Source of the DNA: Macrostomum hystrix
Lineage: Eukaryota; Platyhelminthes; Macrostomidae
Length of the DNA stretch: 64,000 nucleotides
NCBI GenBank assembly: GCA_950097015.1
Contig: CATNEN010000024.1
Span: 62,001 to 126,000 of the forward strand
Reading direction: 5' to 3'
Each line of letters starts with the position of its first letter. Positions within the stretch are counted from its first letter, which is position 1. Made by a program: the position numbers and the translations under genes. The notes beneath the pieces are model-generated. The model was not told the origin of the DNA. It ran no database searches and worked only from the letters and a program-made list of their open reading frames with translations. Of the stretch, positions 44,801-58,806 are shown in pieces.

Positions 44801-47800
44801 GAAATAGGGCTCTGCAGCTATCGCCATTTCGTGTTTACGCGCTTCGTCAGTTTATAATTGTGCCGTGAGCCAGAGTTTAAATAATACAAGTTGTGTAGGA
44901 ATGCTATTTATTGTTAGAATCTATATAGCATAGCACAGGTTGCTAATTTTCTTACTCCGGCCGGAAATTGCTTTGCATGTGGGCTCCGAACGGATTGAGA
45001 AAGATTTCTATCGCTTATGGAGGTCATTTTGGTCCACGAACAGTTTTGCTTGCTGTTTGACTATTTGTGTAGATTGCTAGAGAAATTCAGGCATAATTCT
45101 AATAGCAATTATAAGGGGGTCATATTTGAAATGATTAGACAATTAAACTTAATAAAAGCTGCATTTCAGTTAGTTAGTGGCGCATGTACTAATTACATGA
45201 TGGATAAACAAATGTACTTTTATCCAATTAACCGCTTGTTAAAGTAGCGTTTTTTATTTTAGGAAATAAAGCTGCCCTCGATACCGTAGCTCTGTCCTAC
45301 CTATAGAATTGAGCCTATAGTTGAGTAGCTACATGCTCTCCCTGAGAAACTACCTCAGTTGATTCCGTTCCGAAATATTTTATAGTGCTTTTTCTGTTTC
45401 TTGCAGGTTAAAGCAAGGGTCTGGATTTCTAAGTAATTAATTATCTTTCGAGCATTTTTTTGCGAAATACACATTTAATAAAAAATGTAAAATGATCCCT
45501 TTCGTTTTGTTTAGCTTAGTGTCTTTAAATTAAAAGTGTATTTGAATATATAGCTTGCATTTTTTAGTTTATCACAGTGCCCAGGGGTCAATTATTTGCA
45601 TGGGTTTCTAAAAACATCACTATCTATGACACTGACAGTAGTCTAAAGTCATTATCTATGGCTGGAGTCTAAAGTAATTATCTATGGCTGGAGTCTCAAG
45701 TCATTATCTATGGCTGGAGTCTAAATCATGATCTATGGCTGGAGTCTCAAGTCATTATCTATGGCTGGAGTCTCAAGTCATTATCTATGGCTGGAGTCTA
45801 AATCATGATCTATGGCTGGAGTCTCAAGTCATTATCTATGGCTGGAGTCTCAAGTCATTATCTATGGATGGAGTCTCAAGTCATTATCTATGGCTGGAGT
45901 CTCCAGTCATTATCTATGGCTGGAGTCTCAAGTCATTATCTATGGCTGGATTCTAAAGTCATTATCTATGGCTGGAGTCTAAATCATGTTCTATGGCTGG
46001 AGTCTAAATCATGATCTATGGCTGGAGTCTAAAGTAATTATCTATGGCTGGAGTCTAAAGTAATCTATGGCTGGAGTCTAAAGTCATTATCTATGGCTTG
46101 AGTCTAAAGTAATTATCTATGGCTGTAGTCTAAAACCATTATCTGTGGCTAGTCTAAAGTAGTTATCAATGACAGGTGTCTAAGTAATTATCTATGACAG
46201 GTGTCTCAAGTAATTATGTGTCAGGTTTTTTAAGTAATTATTTGTGACAATAAAGTAATCATCTATGGCAGGTGTCAAATTATATATTTATGGCAGGTGT
46301 CTAAAGTAGTTATCAGATTTATTAAGAATCTTATTTGAAAAGAGCATTCATTCTCTTCCGCATTGGTTCCTTATCAGATTCGGTCTAAGCCGACTACTCG
46401 ACTCTGACAGTCCCACCGGTGGCGGCGGCGGCGGCTTCGGCTTTGGCGGCACGCACGCTGGCATTGAAGAGATGGTGGACAGTTTGCTAATGCTGAACGC
46501 TCTGGGCACGCAGAACGCCTTTCGCACCCTGACTGGCGGCGCCAGTAACGGCGTCGGACTGGGCAGTATCGGCACCGGCCACCGGCCGCCCGGCCACAAG
46601 GAGATCACCTCCGACCTGGACGTGTCGCTCTCCAGCAACGGCTCCAGCCTTGATTCGCCGCCGCACGACGCCCTGACTGCCCTGTCCCAGCTGGGCCTGC
46701 TGGACCCGGAATTGGCCGCTGCAGCTTCGGCCGGCGTGGCGCCCGCTCCGGCGCCATTGCACATCCGCACGCCGCTAATTGAGAGCCGACCGCTGGCCCG
46801 GGCACTCGGCATCAAAGGCTGCCGTGTGTGGATCAAACTGGAGAACTGTCAGCCAACTGGCTCCGTCTGTCTGCGTGGCATGGCCAACGCTGTGCGACGC
46901 GCCGCCGAGAGGGGTTTCACACACGTGAGTGTCATAGTTATTTGATTCCCACAGTTCTTTGATCTTGCCGCCAGGATACCCTAATTAGTTGTTTGATGTT
47001 TCCACCATGCTTCTAACTGGTTCTTAGATTTAGCTGCCGCTTATCTAGCCGGTCTTTATCTTGCTGCCGCATGTCTAATCGGTTCTTTGATCTTACCGAC
47101 GAACTTTTAATCGGTACTTTGATCTTGCCCCCACACTTCTAACCGGTTATTTTATCTTGCCGCCACGACGATTCCCTAATTAGTTTTTTTATGTTTCCAC
47201 CATGCTTCTAACCGGTTCTTAGAGTTTGCCGCCAATTTTCTAGCCGGTTTTTATTTTACCGCCGTACTTGTAACCGGTTCGATGATCTTACCGACGCATT
47301 TAAACCGGTTATTTCATCTTGCTTCCACACTTCTAACCGTTTCTTTGATCTTGCCGCCCATTTTCTAACCGGCTGTTTGATCTTAGTGCCGCACTTCAAA
47401 CCGGTTATTTCATCTTGCTTCCACACTTCTAACCGTTTCTTTGATCTTGCCGCCCATTTTCTAACCGGCTGTTTGATCTTAGCGCCGCACTTCAAACCGG
47501 TTATTTCACCTTGCTGCCACAATTCTATCCGTTTCTTTGATCTGGCCACCACACTTCCACCAGTTCTTTGATCTTGCCGCCTCACTTCCCACCAGTTCTT
47601 TGATATTGCCGCCTCACTTCTAACCGTTTATGTTATTTAGCCGCTTATTTTCTAACCGGCTGATTGATCTTACCGCCGCACTTCGAATCGGTACTTTCAT
47701 CTTGCCGCCGCATTTCCCAACAGTTATTTATCTTTCGAACGTATCGCTCTCTTTTTTTATAATTTCTCTGGGATTTATTTAAACTTTTCTCGCCAAAAGA

Positions 47801-49251
47801 AACCTTGTCTGTTAAATAGGCTTTAAATATTTTTTCTGCTTTCCATGACTTTAAAACAAATTTCTGCGTCATCGTTCGTGGGTAAACGGGGCAGTACCTA
47901 GAACGCGACAAGTTTAGAAATGTATCCTCAATAATAACTAGCTAACAAAATGGTTCATTCGACCAGCGAATTGTTCAACAGGCTTGCAACGATAAAAAGC
48001 AGAGCTGCAAATTGCAACGAACGCAAATATAAATTCATTTTGATCCGCTTTGCGGACATTGTGAACAGAAATGTTTTTTTTAACAAGCGAATTTTGTGCG
48101 AAAAAAAACGATTTAGAGATGCTGAAGCTGAATTCCTTCGCATTCATTCCTTGCTGTTAACGTGCTTTAACAATTTTAGCTAGAATTCTAGTTGCATATC
48201 TTTTTATCAAGCTTTCTATTTAAGCTATTTCGTCAATTGTATGCAATGTGCCTCTGCTACATATTTTTATAGAATTTTAGTCCATTTCTGCGTGAATATT
48301 TTTATTCCGAATCATGAGAATAGATATCCCCATTTTGGGAGAATCTGAGTTCAAATGAATTCTTTTATTAGGGATAATATTTATTGCTCTAAATTTTACT
48401 GTTATCCCAAAATGACACCTGCACCTCCAGGTCGTGACAAGCAGCAGCAGCAGTGGCAACTGCGGCCTCGCCTGCGCATACGCGGCTGCCCGTCTGGGCC
48501 TTCAGTGCACTGTGGTGCTGCCCGACCCGCTGGCATGCGGCCCCGGCTCTGGCTCCGCTGCTAGCGGCTGCTTAGCCGAAGAGGTCCGCGCGCGCATCGC
48601 CGACGAAGGCGCCCAGGTTGTGCTGGCTGGCTCGGCCTGGCCGGAGGCGCACGCCAGAGCCGAAGTCCTGGCCAATCAGCTGGGCCACTGCGCCTGCCTG
48701 CTGCATCCCTTCGATAGCGAGGACGTCTGGGCCGGCTACAGCGGCCTAGTCGACGAAGTGGCCGAGGCGCTCAATGGCGAACAGCCGGACGCTGTCGTCC
48801 TGCCCGTGTCCGGAGGCGGCCTGCTGTCTGGCATTGTAGCCGGCCTGTGGCGCTACGGGTGGGTGACAACGCCGATTATTGCTGCCGAAACACGCGGCGT
48901 TGATCATCTGGCCGCGGCTCTGGCTGGCGGCGGCGGCGGTGGCGGCCGTCCTTGCCAGCGCGCTCTGGAGGCGGCAGGTGAGCAGCCGCTACACGCGGTG
49001 GCTAGCAGCCAGGAGGAGGCAGCCAGGGCCTGTGTGAGCTTCCTTGGCCAGCATCAGCAGCTGACGGAGCCAGTCTGCGGAGCCGCCTTGGCCGCTGTGT
49101 ACAACCGACAGTTTGGGCCGCAGCAGCTGCTGACCAGGCCTCACCCAGCTAACATCATCGTGCTCGTCACTGGTGGCCGCTCCGTGGGGGTTCAGCAACT
49201 GTTTGAACTGGCTGGAGGCTCCCCGCAGCCGCCATCACCACTGCCACTGCC

Positions 49252-49286
<35 letters not shown>

Positions 49287-49291
49287 CTTAG
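41077..49291 (+). CDS. two-RRM ELAV/Sxl-like protein spliced in frame to a serine-dehydratase-like PLP fold (5' incomplete)
   Basis: Exons 41077-41808, 43671-43885, 46378-46924 and 48431-49291 join in phases 0, 2 and 0 to about 785 codons, ending TAG. Earlier exons are not seen. RRM1 has RNP2 LIINYL and RNP1 CYGFVDF; RRM2 has LYVSGI and GVGFVTF and ends LLVKFAED across the first join, all typical of the ELAV/Sxl family. A Gly-rich linker follows. From LHIRTPLIESRPLARALG the exon at 46378 matches L-serine/threonine dehydratase: ENCQPTGSVCLRGMA, then SSSSSGNCGLACAYAAARLG, VSGGGLLSG, EPVCGAALAAVY and LVTGGRS. The PLP Schiff-base Lys of the SFKIRG motif is Cys here (SVCLRG), so it should be a pseudoenzyme. 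It ends in poly-Gln. The GGGTGAGC donor after 43885 overlaps a TGA, so an RRM-only product is also possible. Each half is clear; the fusion needs transcript proof. Confidence 0.65.
41831..41862. repeat. (TG)n microsatellite just after a donor site
   Basis: 16 TG dinucleotides starting 22 bp after the exon end at 41808. Confidence 0.9.
41863..43340. other. intron of the RRM gene, first part
   Basis: No exon is recognised. It is purine-rich at 42200-42450 (GAGAGATNAGG-like runs). The frames at 42551-42788 on the minus strand are low-complexity artefacts. Confidence 0.4.
43341..43641. repeat. intronic minisatellite, 33-bp unit
   Basis: Nine near-identical units of CACTGAAGCACTGGGTCTCA plus GGGTTTTATAGTA. 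The array ends about 30 bp before the RRM2-tail exon. Each unit carries an acceptor-like GTCTCAG. Confidence 0.9.
43931..44330. repeat. intronic minisatellite, 31-bp unit
   Basis: About 13 units of TGAGATTATCCAGCGCGGAG plus ATTGTCTCACC. It begins about 45 bp after the exon end at 43885. On the minus strand every unit contains CAGGTGAGAC, a near-perfect donor consensus. Confidence 0.9.
44331..45639. other. intron of the RRM gene, AT-rich part
   Basis: Nothing recognised; a 76-codon frame at 45017-45247 has no family or splice support. Confidence 0.4.
45640..46300. repeat. intronic minisatellite, about 26-bp unit, degenerating rightward
   Basis: Units of AAGTCATTATCTATGGCTGG plus AGTCTC are regular to about 46100, then decay into TAATTATCTATGACAGGTGTC variants up to 46300. 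Confidence 0.88.
46940..47720. repeat. intronic degenerate repeat, about 30-35-bp unit
   Basis: Repeated CTAACCGGTTCTTTGATCTT and GCCGCCACACTT motifs. It starts just after the donor at 46924 in the intron that splits the dehydratase-like domain. It is more diverged than the other arrays. Confidence 0.8.
47721..48430. other. rest of the dehydratase-domain intron
   Basis: AT-rich, no gene; ends at the acceptor CACCTCCAG before 48431. Confidence 0.4.
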
Positions 49292-51256
49292 GAGGCGATA
49301 TGTTTAGAAATAGTAAAATAACTCTGGTTGCTGAAGAGCTACTCTATTTTAACAATGGCTAGAAAATTTGGATCAACATTTCACGATGAACTAACTTTCA
49401 AAGCTGTCTAACATCAGCATCGTCTAAATATTTAGTGATTTATGTCGAAGACCTTGGTGACAAGGGCAACTAGCATTGCTCTGTGTTATCCTGTTAGGCG
49501 AAGAATCTATATTGGTTTAATAGTATAAAAATCAACACTATAACCAATTCATCATCATCAACAATAATAGCCGACTAAGTTTTGTCGATTGGTTGAATAG
49601 GTATTGAGCTACAAAGACTAATAATGTGTTAATTTTTCTGATGTTTTTCTGTTTGATAATTTTCTAAGCTATCCGTGTTGTCTGTTAATTTGGTTCCGTT
49701 TGATTTCATTTTTCAAATTTGCCCTATTTTTTAATTCAATTGCCTGTTTGAAAATCTATATAATTTCCTTTTATTGAATTTCCTATCCTCTCGCTCTGGC
49801 TCCTTTAATTTTCTACTAATACTGATATTTATTATTTGCTTTTTCTACCGTACCGTATATTTTGTACGGCTGACTCGAAGAACTATATTTTTTATACACA
49901 CTACTTGTAACATTAGTATCATGTGGTTTTTATACGCTAGCTTTGAGGCTCATGGCTACAGGATCTATTGATGCCAATACCTTATTTGATGCTGATGATA
50001 ATAGTGCTTGCTTAGATGTTGATTGTACTTTTTGTTGTGGAGCGAGTATTACTTTTTCTGACCGATTTGGATCAACTAATTTAACGTCACATCCCGGTTT
50101 CAGCGTTACATGTGAAAAAGTATAGTGTTTCCATAGCATACCTGACTGCCAGCTGAGGTGTGTGCGTGTTTTCTATTTTCTACTAACTTTTCTATTATTA
50201 TATAGCCTGCTTTTCTATTTAGTATCAGACTGTTTTTTTTCTATTTCTTAGTTTTTTTTAGCTTTTTTTTTATTATCAATAATTTTGATTTTGTTTTATT
50301 TCGCTATCGTCCAAAACTTCTTGGTTCCTCCTCAAAGAAGCATAAAAGCTACTAAAAGGAAATTTTTTAGTTGGTTCATTACAGTCCATTGCAAAGCTGA
50401 ACTCCTTCTCCGGAGCAGTTGAGATATGAAATTCCTTTATTTATGGGATTGCATTGATTCTCCGCCTGTTGAATCTAGAAGTTGAAAATGCAACCATTTA
50501 TTACTAGAAAAGGTGCGTCATCGATTAATTAGAAAATGGTTTCAATCCCAGTTATTTATAATCAAGGATTAAAAGATTGCCATACTCGCTATTGAATGCA
50601 ATACATTATCGATTAATCGACAGGCTTAGAGGGCTTTTTCTACTTAACTTTCTTTTGTACTTCTTCACAGCTAATTTTTCTGTTGATTTATCCAGATACC
50701 CTAATTGGTTTTTAGTGAATTGGAATTTGCATCTTTAATAATAGTGCACTGTACAGCTGGTTACCAGTGCGCGTGATTCTAGTTTATCATGTGATTCAGC
50801 TTCGTAGAAACAGGCTAGAGAAGAGACCTATCTAACCACCTGAACTGTTTCTACTTCATTCATTTATGTTAAAATATTTTTATTGGTCTGTTTCTGTCAT
50901 AAATGCCATGGTATTACTTCTCCAAACCTTTCTCACCAATCATAATTGCGTAGTTATTTTTCTATTGTATACTACATTTTCTGATTCTTCTGCTCGACCC
51001 ATAGGTCCTTTTGATTTTTGCACCAGTTTTTTAGCATTCTATTTCAAAGAGGCGTAACGCATTATATGATTTAGCTCGTAAATATATGCACATTTCTGGC
51101 CATATTTGTTCTTTTTTTAACCTCTAGTCTTTTATTGGTTTACTCTTTCGTCATATCCATTCTCAGTTTCGCTGTTGCTTAAGTTTAGCTATTGCCGCCT
51201 CAAAGATTTTTACTTAGTATAAAAGTCCTACTCACTCGTACTCAACATTTACTTTA
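49292..51256. other. intergenic T-rich DNA
   Basis: Contains a SINE body at 49380-49490. The rest is T-rich with no coding signal. Confidence 0.45.
49380..49490 (+). repeat. SINE body fragment, same family as 840-1047
   Basis: It shares ACATCAGCATCGTC, GTCGAAGACC and TTGGTGACAAGGGCAACTA with the other copies. Confidence 0.55.
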
Positions 51257-51455
51257 ACTCCACCAACCACCTCACTCCGCCAGCCACCTCACACCGCCAG
51301 GCGCCAGCCACCTCACTCCACCAGCCAACTCACTCCGCCAGCCACCTAACACCGCCAGGCGCCAGCCACCTCATTCTACCAGCCACCTCACTCCGCCAGT
51401 CACCACCATCCGCCAACCACCTCACTCCATCAACCACCCCACTCCATCATCCACC
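51257..51455. repeat. CCAGCCACCTCACTCCG-type minisatellite
   Basis: About twelve 16-17-bp units of CGCCAGCCACCTCACTC with GCGCCAG insertions; strongly pyrimidine-rich on the plus strand. Confidence 0.8.
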
Positions 51456-52831
51456 TTAGCTTGCCCATGTAGTAGAATATTTGCAGTTCTTCAAACAGCA
51501 ATGGTACCCTTAGCCAAACACCGAAGAGTGTTTGTGATTGAGTTTTTGCTTGTGTCACGCTCTCGACCCAGAAATGGCAAAATTCTTTTTTTGTGTATTA
51601 CGCCACAATCTTTCTTTACAAAGCAAGTATCCATAAATATTTATTGACTTTATTTTGTTACAAAATTGTTATACATTTTCTTCTTCTATTGGTCTAATCC
51701 GGTAAAAATTGTGTTTTTTTAAAACAAATTTGAAAACTTGAATTATTTCATCCAGGTCACCTTCTATTTTAAATGGAGATTGTTTCTCTTTATTAGTTTT
51801 CTTAGCTTTAATTTCAATATTTTATTGTTTCTTTGGTGGGCGAATCTCTGCGTGTCATATTTTAGTGTTTTGTTTGTTTTCTACATTTCTTTCTTTTCTT
51901 AGCAAACAATAACATATAATGCTATGTTAGCCTTCTCTACTAAGTGAGTAGTATCTATTCTATGCTATGTAAAGTAGGAAAAAGTTTTTTTATAAAAAAT
52001 GTGCACTAATTTTTGGAAGATAACTTTGCATCCAATTTTCAGCTCTCTGTTTATTTGTTAATAAATCAGGTTTATCTGATACTCGTATAAAAAGTTATTT
52101 TCAAATTCTGTTTCTTTAATTTGTACTGTAGTTCGAGCAAACTATTTTGAATGCTTTTTATCCTTCAGTTAAATTTCAGTTCAATTGTGTATAACTGTCG
52201 GGTTTTTTTCGCTTTTTTATTTAAACTGCCGAAATTGTTTGCGTCTAATTTGTAATATATGATATTCCTTTTCTGCAATACAGATACAACTGATTTAGCC
52301 TGGTTTGTTTAATTCATTGTTTCCATTTTTTCACTTCTTTAGTGTCTATTTTTTGTTTCGATTTTTATACTTCTAATTTCTTCGCTAATTTTTCAGTTGT
52401 TTTATTGCTTCAGTTTTTTTGTTTGAATTTAAAGTATAATTTATTGAATTTTTATTTGAATTAATCTCCGTTTATCTAGCTAAAGATAGTTTTCTACCTG
52501 AACCGGGTGGATAATATGAATTGACTAACTAAACCATGTTAACTGATGATTAATTTCTGTTGCAAATTTCTGCGATTTTATCTGTTTTTTTCTACTGAAT
52601 AAAAATTGATTATATCTGCTTTTTTACTTCTGTTTCTTTGTTTTTCACCTTTTTGTTCTTTGTTTATCAAAAAAATCTACTTTCAAATACAAACAAAATA
52701 AACTATTATGAGATTATATTTATATTTATATCTATTAATTTCCTTTGCACGATTCAAATGGAACTGCACTCGTGTTTGTGTCACTCTAGTCGTTCATTTC
52801 TCCTGTATCAGTTGTAACTGAGTGAGATTAG
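51456..52831. other. intergenic T-rich DNA
   Basis: Long T tracts; no gene or element seen. Confidence 0.45.
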
Positions 52832-54322
52832 GCCTATCTAGATGTCCATTAGAGATTATCTAGATGTCCATTAGAGATTATCTAGATGTCCATTAGAGAT
52901 TATCTAGATGTCCATTAGAGATTATCTAGATGTCCATTAGAGATTATCTAGATGTCCATTAGAGATTATCTGGATGTTAATTAGAGATTATCTAGATGTC
53001 CATTAGAGATTATCTAGATGTCCATTAGAGATTATCTAGATGTCCATTAGAGATTATCTAGATGTCCATTAGAGATTATCTAGATGTCCATTAGAGATTA
53101 TCTGGATGTTCATTAGAGATTATCTAGATGTCCATTAGAGGTTATCTAGATGTCCATTAGAGGTTATCTAGATGTCCATTAGAGATTATCTAGATGTCCA
53201 TTAGAGATTATCTAGATGTCCATTAGAGATTATCTAGATGTCCATTAGAGATTATCTAGATGTCCATTAGAGGTTATCTAGATGTCCATTAGAGATTATC
53301 TAGATGTCCATTAGAGATTATCTAGATGTCCATTAGAGATTATCTAGATGTCCATTAGAGATTATCTAGATGTCCATTAGAGATTATCTAGATGTCCATT
53401 AGAGATTATCTGGATGTTCATTAGAGATTATCTAGATGTCCATTAGAGATTATCTGGATGTTCATTAGAGATTATCTAGATGTCCATTAGAGATTATCTG
53501 GATGTTCATTAGAAATTATCTAGATGTCCATTAGAGATTATCTAGATGTCCATTAGAGATTATCTAGATGTCCATTAGAGATTATCTAGATGTCCATTAG
53601 AGGTTATCTAGATGTCCATTAGAGGTTATCTAGATGTCCATTAGAGGTTATCTAGATGTCCATTAGAGATTATCTGGATGTCCATTAGAGATTATCTAGA
53701 TGTCCATTAGAGATTATCTAGATGTCCATTAGAGATTATCTAGATGTCCATTAGAGATTATCTAGATGTCCATTAGAGATTATCTAGATGTCCATTAGAG
53801 ATTATCTAGATGTTCATTAGAGATTATCTAGATGTCCATTAGAGATTATCTAGATGTCCATTAGAGATTATCTAGATGTCCATTAGAGGTTATCTAGATG
53901 TCCATTAGAGATTATCTAGATGTCCATTAGAGGTTATCTAGATGTCCATTAGAGATTATCTGGATGTCCATTAGAGATTATCTAGATGTCCATTAGAGAT
54001 TATCTAGATATCCATTAGAGATTATCTAGATGTCCATTAGAGATTATCTAGATGTCCATTAGAGATTATCTGGATGTTCATTAGAGATTATCTAGATGTC
54101 CATTAGAGATTATCTAGATGTCCATTAGAGATTATCTAGATGTCCATTAGAGGTTATCTAGATGTCCATTAGAGATTATCTAGATGTCCATTAGAGGTTA
54201 TCTAGATGTCCATTAGAGATTATCTGGATGTCCATTAGAGATTATCTAGATGTCCATTAGAGATTATCTAGATGTCCATTAGAGATTATCTAGATGTCCA
54301 TTAGAGATTATCTAGATGTCCA
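52832..54322. repeat. satellite-like array, 22-bp unit, about 67 copies
   Basis: Unit AGATTATCTAGATGTCCATTAG, with a CTAGAT/CTGGAT polymorphism and GATTAT/GGTTAT variants. The variants recur in blocks, which suggests segmental amplification. Confidence 0.92.
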
Positions 54323-55414
54323 ATAAAGGCTTTTGGATTTGGATCTTTTTGGGTTAATTGAGTGAGATTATCGTGATTATCTTTGAAATATTACGTCTAC
54401 CAATGACTGATTATCAATCAGATTATCAGTGAGAGATTGCGCCACTATCAACTAGAGTTTGTCAAGGCCATCAGTAAGAGATTATTCAGATAATCCAAGA
54501 GAATTTACAGAAACGCTGAGTTACAGTTGACAGGTATTCAAGCTTCTATACTCAGTCTCTTATCCTCCGATTGAAGAGGATAATGCGGTGCCGAGTGAAA
54601 GCCAATTGATATTATCTCTGTCCCTGGCTGTCTGGTACTGTGGACCAATCCCAAAGCGGCTAGACAGCATTTGTAGTGGCCCTCCTAAATGCACAGAATG
54701 AGAGAAAGAACGAGCGAAACACAAATTCATCAGCAGCTTGGAAATTGGAAGCTACCACTAGATTTTAATCAACTCTCACTGCCAAACTGAAGCAGCGGCG
54801 GCAGCAGCAGCAGCAGCATCAGGCTCAGTAAAATATACTCCTTCAGGTAACAAAGAAAGCGTAGAACAAGAATTGAGAGAACTGAAACAGCCCCACTTAC
54901 TCTTTATTGCTGCATGGAGTTAATTTAGCGCACAATAGTCGGGCGGTTTAGTCACACACACACAATCTCTTTCTCTACTCACGACTAAATTCCAGTGTGC
55001 GAATCGCCATGCAATATGACAATACAAAGCACGACAATTAAATGAAAGAGAGAGCGAAAGAGAGAAAGAAACAATCACTCGACGAATTATAATATAAGAG
55101 ACAAGGCGAGACAGGCGCCAAAGCAAATAAATTATTATATATAGGCGCTGGGTGGGTGGTTTTACACTTGCAATTACTTTTACCAACTCTCGCTTCTGAC
55201 TAGAAGATTAAATAGGAGTATCTACTACTTTTCTTGTCCGGTAAGTGCCGCCATTTATATGCGGGGATCATTGCGTGTGGATTAAATTGTGTTCAAGGTT
55301 TCCCATTTTTCGTTGCTTTGCAAACCTTTTTGTTAAAATCGTCATGTTTTCTCACCACCAGGTTCCTCAGATTATTTGATTCAGGCTTATTAAAGTATCA
55401 CCTTCATGCATTAG
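54323..55414. other. intergenic DNA
   Basis: A CAG run at about 54791-54818 and a short CA repeat near 54950 are present. No gene seen. Confidence 0.4.
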
Positions 55415-56705
55415 ATTCTCTCCTTCAGGTCCTGAAAAATCTCAAATGGAGGTTCATTAGATTCTCTCCTTCAGGTCCTGAAAAATCTCAAATTGAGGTT
55501 CATTAGATTCTCTCCTTCAGGTCCTGAAAAATCTCAAATTGAGGTTCATTAGATTCTCTCCTTCAGGTCCTGAAAAATCTCAAATTGAGGTTCATTATAT
55601 TCTCCCATTCATGTTGATTAGATTCTCATCTTCAGGTTCATTCGATTCTCATCTTCAGGTTCATTAGATTCTCATCTTCAGGTTCATTAGATTCTCATCT
55701 TCAGGTTCATTAGATTCTCATCTTCAGGTTCATTAGATTCTCATATTCAGGTACATTCGATTCTCATCTTCAGGTTCATTAGATTCTCATCTTCAGGTTC
55801 ATTAGATTCTCATCTTCAGGTTCATTAGATTCTCATCTTCAGGTTCATTAGATTCTCATCTTCAGGTTCATTAGATTCTCATATTCAGGTTCATCAGATT
55901 CTCATATTCAGGTACATTAGATTCTCATATTCAGGTTCAATCGATTTTTATCTTCAGGTTCATTAGATTCTCATATTCAGGTTCATCAGATTCTCATATT
56001 CAGGTACATTAGATTCTCATATTCAGGTACATTCGATTCTCATCTTCAGGTTCATTAGATTCTCATCTTCAGGTTCATTAGATTCTCATCTTCAGGTTCA
56101 TTAGATTCTCATCTTCAGGTTCATTAGATTCTCATATTCAGGTACATTCGATTCTCATCTTCAGGTTCATTAGATTCTCATCTTCAGGTTCATTAGATTC
56201 TCATATTCAGGTACATTAGATTCTCATATTCAGGTACATTCGATTCTCATATTCAGGTACATTAGATTCTCATATTCAGGTACATTCGATTCTCATCTTC
56301 AGGTTCATTAGATTCTCATCTTCAGGTTCATTAGATTCTCATATTCAGGTACATTAGATTCTCATATTCAGGTACATTCGATTCTCATCTTCAGGTTCAT
56401 TAGATTCTCATCTTCAGGTTCATTAGATTCTCATATTCAGGTACATTAGATTCTCATATTCAGGTACATTCGATTCTCATATTCAGGTACATTAGATTCT
56501 CATATTCAGGTACATTCGATTCTCATATTCAGGTACATTAGATTCTCATATTCAGGTACATTCGATTCTCATCTTCAGTTTCATTAGATTCTCATCTTCA
56601 GGTTCATTAGATTCTCATATTCAGGTACATTAGATTCTCACCTTCAGGTTCATTCGATTTTCATCTTCAGGTTCATTAGATTCTCTCCTTCAGGTCCTGA
56701 AAATT
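55415..56705. repeat. array, 46-bp then 23-bp unit, splice-site-like
   Basis: The first units are about 46 bp (TCTCTCCTTCAGGTCCTGAA type). About 47 units of ATTCTCATCTTCAGGTTCAT plus TAG then follow, mixed with an ATATTCAGGTACATT variant. Each unit has a pyrimidine-rich stretch ending CAG followed directly by GT. Confidence 0.9.
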
Positions 56706-57358
56706 CTCACCTTCAGATTTAGATTAAGATTTAAACCTTTATATTAGTGCTTCAAATCAGAGGATCAGATTGAAAATTTCCACGTTCCGCATTTCCCGAT
56801 TTGAAATCAGAACACCATTTTTTCCTTTAAACTAAGCTCACACTTTCTTAGAATCGATAAGCAGTTTACTTTTGCTCATCTAGTCGGGCCCGCATATACC
56901 AGCTCGCAGATAGCAAGTAATAACAAATTAGATTTAGTCATCGGTCAGGTCAATTTGGAGCTAATTTGGTTCGCTAAATTTCAATTTATCTCAAAACAAG
57001 CAGGAAGGAGGGCTGTCCATTGCGCAATCCTAGAATTGCTGATGTGTAGTAAAAATACTTGAAGTGCTTCCCAAATTGAGTTGGGATATTCTAGAAAATG
57101 GGACAGAATTCCCAGGAAACTCAAATGGTGACAGGATCGCTAATGAAGTGAGCAACTTTTGGAGGCCAGCTCCAGATTCAATGCTAAACCGCGGCGCGAT
57201 TTGAGGATAAACTTGTTGCCTATGGGATGAAAAATAATTTTGTCACTGCACTGCTGGGCGAGAAAATCTTATTTGCTTATTTGCTTTCAACAAGTTTGCG
57301 TACAGAACCTTGAAGTGTCCCAAAATGAGCGAGATTAACTAGAGGCTTTGGTGAGACA
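56706..57358. other. intergenic DNA
   Basis: No gene or element recognised. Confidence 0.4.
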
Positions 57359-58738
<1,380 letters not shown>

Positions 58739-58806
58739 GTATGTAATCAATCCAAGCCACTCAATTTTCGCCAATTGTGTAAAGCAGTGCACATTTCTGG
58801 TATGAT

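Noticed and set aside
45017-45247. 76-codon ORF in the RRM gene intron
   Set aside because: AT-rich, no domain; likely chance.
52832-54322. CRISPR-like appearance of regular 22-bp units
   Set aside because: Units are directly contiguous with no unique spacers, and the sequence is clearly eukaryotic.
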